Shown here: one piece after another, positions 35,565 to 37,803 of the stretch | How positions within the stretch are numbered: position 1 is the stretch's first letter | Layout of the letters: every line of letters begins with the position of its first letter | DNA from: Clostridium acetireducens DSM 10703 | Lineage (GTDB): Bacteria; Bacillota; Clostridia; Clostridiales; Clostridiaceae | DNA: 37,803 nucleotides | Assembly (NCBI RefSeq): GCF_001758365.1 | Contig: NZ_LZFO01000026.1 | Coordinates: 1 to 37,803, forward strand | Direction of reading: 5' to 3' | Program-made: the position numbers and the translations under genes | Notes under the pieces: generated by a model | Databases searched by the model: none | Told to the model about the DNA's origin: nothing | What the model saw: the letters and a program-made list of their open reading frames with translations, nothing else

Positions 35565-35974
35565 AAATAAATATAATTATTTTATAGGTTATTGAATAAA
35601 AAATGCTTGAAATAATTTATAGATAAAAAATAATTAAAAATAAGCTGTGCAAAAATAATAAGCAAAGCATCATAAACAGAGTTTGGAAATAAGTCATTTC
35701 ATTAAGACACTCTAAGAATAAAAAATAAAAAAACTCCTACCCAATTTATGCCCCGTCCTTGGGGCGGAAATTGGCTCATCACGTCCTGTGATGAATTACG
35801 GAGTTTTTTCATTTTTTATTCTAAGAGTGTCTAAAATTCATTCAAATTATTTCCAAACTCTGTTTATGATGCTTTGCTTATTATTTTTGCACAGCTTATT
35901 TTTAATTATTTTTTATCTATAAATTATTTCAAGCATTTTTTATTCAATAACCTATAAAATAATTATATTTATTT
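35565..35974. repeat. giant palindromic element, copy 5 (forward), reaching a neighbouring stop codon
   Basis: 410 bp, the longest mirrored span. The outer arms of about 129 nt match without a mismatch, including a stretch outside the usual termini (TAGGTTATTG) that consists of local sequence such as ATAATTATTTTATAGG. The right arm contains the stop codon (35969-35971) and preceding bases of the adjacent membrane-protein gene. Core: ACTCC near 35733 to GGAGT near 35804. The variable block is GCAAAGCATCATAAACAGAG on both arms. Position: between two minus-strand genes, downstream of one and upstream of the peptidase. Confidence 0.92.
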
Positions 35975-36322
35975 CTTTTTTTCTTTATTTTTTACTCTAT
36001 TAGGCTTTGCCTTAGGTCTTATAACTACTTCTTTATTTTTATCTACTCTTTGTCCTCCTGTCCATCCCATTAAGTCCATAAACCATAAAAACAGCAAAAC
36101 AAAAATTCCTGATTGTACATACTGCCATTTAGTGCCTACCAGATTATGACCCATAATTGGTGGAAATACAAATACTAATGCAGCTATTGCTAAAACAACC
36201 CACTTTGTCCAATACTTTACCTTCACTTTAGATAAAACAAATATTTTTAATAGATTATATAATATTAAAGTTATTATAGCAAATCCAAACACTTCTGCTA
36301 GTAGTACTAACCATGCTTTCAT
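35969..36322 (-). CDS. small membrane protein, unknown function
   Basis: A 117-aa predicted membrane protein: hydrophobic segments at about 4-30, 40-58 and 70-90 (three helices), with a motif PPIMGHNLVGTKWQYVQSG between the last two, and a very basic C-terminal tail ending in NRVKNKEKKK that should face the cytoplasm. I do not recognise a named family. Start ATG at 36322 with AAGGGGGT upstream. The final codons and stop lie inside the arm of palindrome copy 5, which would supply the terminator. It is alone and divergent from the Lrp-type regulator. Confidence 0.75.
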   Translation of the reverse strand: MKAWLVLLAEVFGFAIITLILYNLLKIFVLSKVKVKYWTKWVVLAIAALVFVFPPIMGHNLVGTKWQYVQSGIFVLLFLWFMDLMGWTGGQRVDKNKEVVIRPKAKPNRVKNKEKKK

Positions 36323-36418
36323 AAATTCTACCCCCTTTACTTTAGCTTACTATACTATTATTATATATATTTAATTTTATATCAATACATTTTATTTTAA
36401 AGTAATAATTTAAATTAC

Positions 36419-36468
36419 TATTAAAAAAATTAACTGAGAATATATATTCTCAGTTAATTTTTTTAATA
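36419..36468. terminator. perfect 50-bp palindrome with A/T-run flanks in a divergent gap
   Basis: All 25 positions of one arm (36419-36443) pair with the other (36444-36468). The stem core TTAACTGAGAATAT has a few GC pairs, with seven A on the left and seven T on the right, which is a bidirectional terminator shape. Yet the flanking genes point away from it, so no known transcript ends here. The rest of the 409-bp gap (36323-36731) contains the two divergent promoters and no further ORF that I can support. Confidence 0.7.
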
Positions 36469-36692
36469 TGTATCAGATAAATTACTAAAAGGGTGAAACA
36501 AAATTACATAGTTTAATAAAATAATTATTTACTATTTACTAATATAATAATACTTATTCATATTTTTTTCAATATTAATAATAATTTTTATATAAATTAT
36601 TATACTGAAAAACATGAAAAACTAAATATTTTGATTAAAATTCAAATAAAAAAAATTTTTGTATATATTTTTTATATAATTGGAATAAAATT

Positions 36693-36701
36693 TGGTATAA
36701 T
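36693..36701 (+). promoter_or_regulatory. extended -10 promoter of the Lrp/AsnC gene
   Basis: TGGTATAAT combines a TGn extension with a perfect TATAAT (36696-36701). Transcription would start near 36708, about 24 nt before the start codon. Confidence 0.6.
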
Positions 36702-36731
36702 AATTATAAATTGAAAATAAGGAGGATTGCT

Positions 36732-37196
36732 ATGGAGGGAAGTATTAATAGTTTAGATGATTTAGATTTTCAAATACTAGGTATATTAATAAAAGACTCT
36801 AGAACTCCATTTCTAGAAATAGCACGTCAGTGTCATGTAAGTGGAGGAACTATACATGTAAGAATGAAAAAAATGGAGGACATAGGAGTTATAAAAGGGA
36901 CTAAACTTTTAGTAAATAACTCTAAGTTAGGGTATGATGTATGTGCTTTTATAGGCATTTATTTAGATAATACTTTATCTTATGAAAGTACCATTAAAGG
37001 ACTAAAAAAAATAAAAGAAGTAGTTGAATTACATTATACTACTGGAGAATACTCTATTTTTATAAAGGTTATATGCAAAACTATTGAGGATTTACAAAAT
37101 TTAATCATGAATAAAATTCAAAGAGTAGGTGGTATTCAAAGAACAAATACTTTTGTATCTCTAGTACAATTAATTGACAGAAATATCGAATTATAG
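36732..37196 (+). CDS. Lrp/AsnC family transcriptional regulator
   Basis: A 154-aa feast/famine regulator. Helix-turn-helix at about 8-55 (LDDLDFQILGILIKDSRTPF, then VSGGTIHVRMKKMEDIGVIKG) and a RAM ligand-binding domain at about 70-150 (YDVCAFIGIYLD, VVELHYTTGEYSIFIKVICK). It should bind DNA as a dimer or octamer and respond to an amino acid. I start at ATG 36732, eight bases after AAGGAGG; the TTG at 36711 lies before that ribosome-binding site. The gene is alone; divergent from the small membrane-protein gene and about 210 bp before DUF378, so targets are not evident. Confidence 0.9.
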   Translation: MEGSINSLDDLDFQILGILIKDSRTPFLEIARQCHVSGGTIHVRMKKMEDIGVIKGTKLLVNNSKLGYDVCAFIGIYLDNTLSYESTIKGLKKIKEVVELHYTTGEYSIFIKVICKTIEDLQNLIMNKIQRVGGIQRTNTFVSLVQLIDRNIEL

Positions 37197-37230
37197 TGAA
37201 TTTTAAAAAAATTGCCCTTTTTCTATAAAT

Positions 37231-37322
37231 AAACTATCAATTCAGTAAAAGTTATATATATTTTTTTACTTAAAGTTTAATTTATAAATAATATAACATA
37301 TCTTTTATTGAATTGATAGTTT
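37231..37322. repeat. 92-bp inverted-repeat unit after the Lrp-type gene
   Basis: AAACTATCAATTCAGTAAAAG (given here as AAACTATCAATTCA plus GTAAAAG) at 37231-37251 is complementary to 37302-37322 with one mismatch. The 50-bp interior is pure A/T. It begins 35 bp after the Lrp stop codon. It may be a long hairpin terminator or a tiny non-autonomous mobile element; no T-run follows the right arm. Confidence 0.5.
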
Positions 37323-37408
37323 AAAAATAAAAATTCTATATTTTTATTATAATTTTTACTTTTTTGCAAATAATACTAATATAAAATCTTTTAAAGGAGA
37401 TGTATACA

Positions 37409-37630
37409 ATGAGAGCTTTAGATTTTACAGCACTTCTATTAGTTATTATAGGTGCTATAAATTGGGGACTTATTGGATTTTTTCAATTTGACTTAGTTGC
37501 TACATTATTTGGTACTATGTCTGCTTTCACTAGAATTGTTTACGCCCTTGTAGGTATTGCAGGACTATATTCCATTTCTTTCTTAGGAAGAGATAGAGAT
37601 AGAAATGAAATAAAAGGAGATGTAAAATAA
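37409..37630 (+). CDS. DUF378 family small membrane protein
   Basis: A 73-aa protein with two membrane helices (about 4-28 and 38-60) and the DUF378 pattern: LDFTALLLVIIGAINWGLIG, FDLVATLFG, and RIVYALVGIAGLYSISFL. The charged tail RDRDRNEIKGDVK is cytoplasmic or exposed. Function is unknown for the family. I start at ATG 37409, nine bases after AAAGGAG; the ATG at 37400 touches the ribosome-binding site. Monocistronic, with its own terminator starting in the stop codon. Confidence 0.88.
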   Translation: MRALDFTALLLVIIGAINWGLIGFFQFDLVATLFGTMSAFTRIVYALVGIAGLYSISFLGRDRDRNEIKGDVK

Positions 37631-37675
37631 ATATTATTAACTTGTGCTTTTGCACAAGTTAATAATATTTATTTT
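37624..37675 (+). terminator. terminator of the DUF378 gene
   Basis: Perfectly complementary 24-nt arms (37624-37647 and 37652-37675) around TTTT, with the GC-bearing part AACTTGTGC/GCACAAGTT at the apex and TTTATTTTT at the end. The stem includes the stop codon (37628-37630). Confidence 0.85.
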
Positions 37676-37681
37676 TGGTTC

Positions 37682-37803
37682 ATTGTAAAATTAAATGCAA
37701 CAGATAAAAAATATTAAAACCATAGTGAAAATCATGTATGATATAGGTGTTGAGTATAAACATACAGGAGGTTTTCACTATGGTTCATGATACTGATTAT
37801 AAC
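37682..37803 (+). mobile_element. left end of an insertion sequence, cut by the window edge
   Basis: After the DUF378 terminator the sequence changes character: a possible terminal repeat (TTGTAAAATTAAATGCAAC), then a leader with a foldback (37718-37731 with 37772-37785) and an ORF start. The layout fits the left end of an insertion sequence, and an IS30-type element is my best guess, but the transposase is not in the window and there is no second end to compare. Confidence 0.45.
37780..37803 (+). CDS. start of a putative transposase (partial, 8 codons)
   Basis: ATG at 37780 is preceded by a perfect AGGAGG (37766-37771) with an 8-base gap. Only MVHDTDYN is encoded before the window ends. The start codon is inside a 14-bp stem formed with 37718-37731, which would hide it in long read-through transcripts. 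Identity as transposase is inferred from this leader design and the terminal-repeat-like sequence upstream. Confidence 0.45.

Noticed and set aside
12937-35974. The five repeats as a dispersed CRISPR or tRNA-like array
   Set aside because: They are kilobases apart, each is a large palindrome, and the core has no cloverleaf or short direct repeats with spacers.
36711-36731. TTG 36711 as start of the Lrp/AsnC regulator
   Set aside because: The ribosome-binding site AAGGAGG lies downstream of this TTG and serves the ATG at 36732.

Overview
The window is very AT-rich and reads as chromosome of a spore-forming Clostridium, most like the C. botulinum / C. sporogenes group. The taxon is an inference from gene content (AddAB instead of RecBCD, class III fructose-1,6-bisphosphatase, a cotJABC spore-coat operon, CvfB, YaaR, clostridial-type M16C peptidase) and from very low GC and codon use. 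No phage or large island is visible. The right edge enters an insertion sequence, and the left edge holds the leader of an unseen minus-strand gene.

Layout. 1-4.6 kb: a 41-aa small ORF, a polar amino-acid ABC binding lipoprotein plus permease (no ATPase), and, converging on them, an M20 amidohydrolase with a polytopic transporter. 4.7-12.9 kb (minus): addB, a small lipoprotein gene, then addA, the helicase-nuclease for double-strand break repair. 13.4-14.7 kb: an NfeD/SPFH membrane pair. 14.9-16.9 kb: glutamine-dependent nadE, converging on yaaR. 17.8-21.7 kb: a two-gene chromate-type transporter, then a yybP-ykoY (Mn2+) riboswitch controlling a P2-type cation ATPase. 22.4-26.4 kb: cvfB, fbp (class III) and a gamma-carbonic-anhydrase-like hexapeptide protein. 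26.5-29.8 kb: an APC amino-acid permease, cotJABC and an Rrf2 regulator with three cysteines. 29.9-35.4 kb: a beta-CASP metallo-beta-lactamase nuclease with a duplicated C-terminal domain and an M16C peptidase. 36.0-37.8 kb: a small membrane protein, an Lrp/AsnC regulator, a DUF378 protein and the start of an IS.

The most unusual content is a family of five giant imperfect palindromes of about 345-410 bp, centred near 13130, 17056, 21935, 23598 and 35770. Each has a nearly invariant 72-nt core with two small hairpins whose loops both carry GTCCT, closed by an ACTCC/GGAGT stem with T-runs, so it looks like an intrinsic terminator on both strands. Around the core is a conserved asymmetric box and then arms of over 100 nt. 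The arms differ between copies, but within a copy the two arms are almost perfectly complementary. In two copies the mirrored sequence continues into the stop codons of neighbouring genes. This is the signature of strong covariation or of arm-to-arm copying, and I do not recognise the element as a described family.

A recurring minor theme is that terminator stems take in the stop codon of the gene they end (addA, nadE/yaaR, fbp/gamma-CA, the SPFH gene, the 117-aa membrane protein and DUF378).
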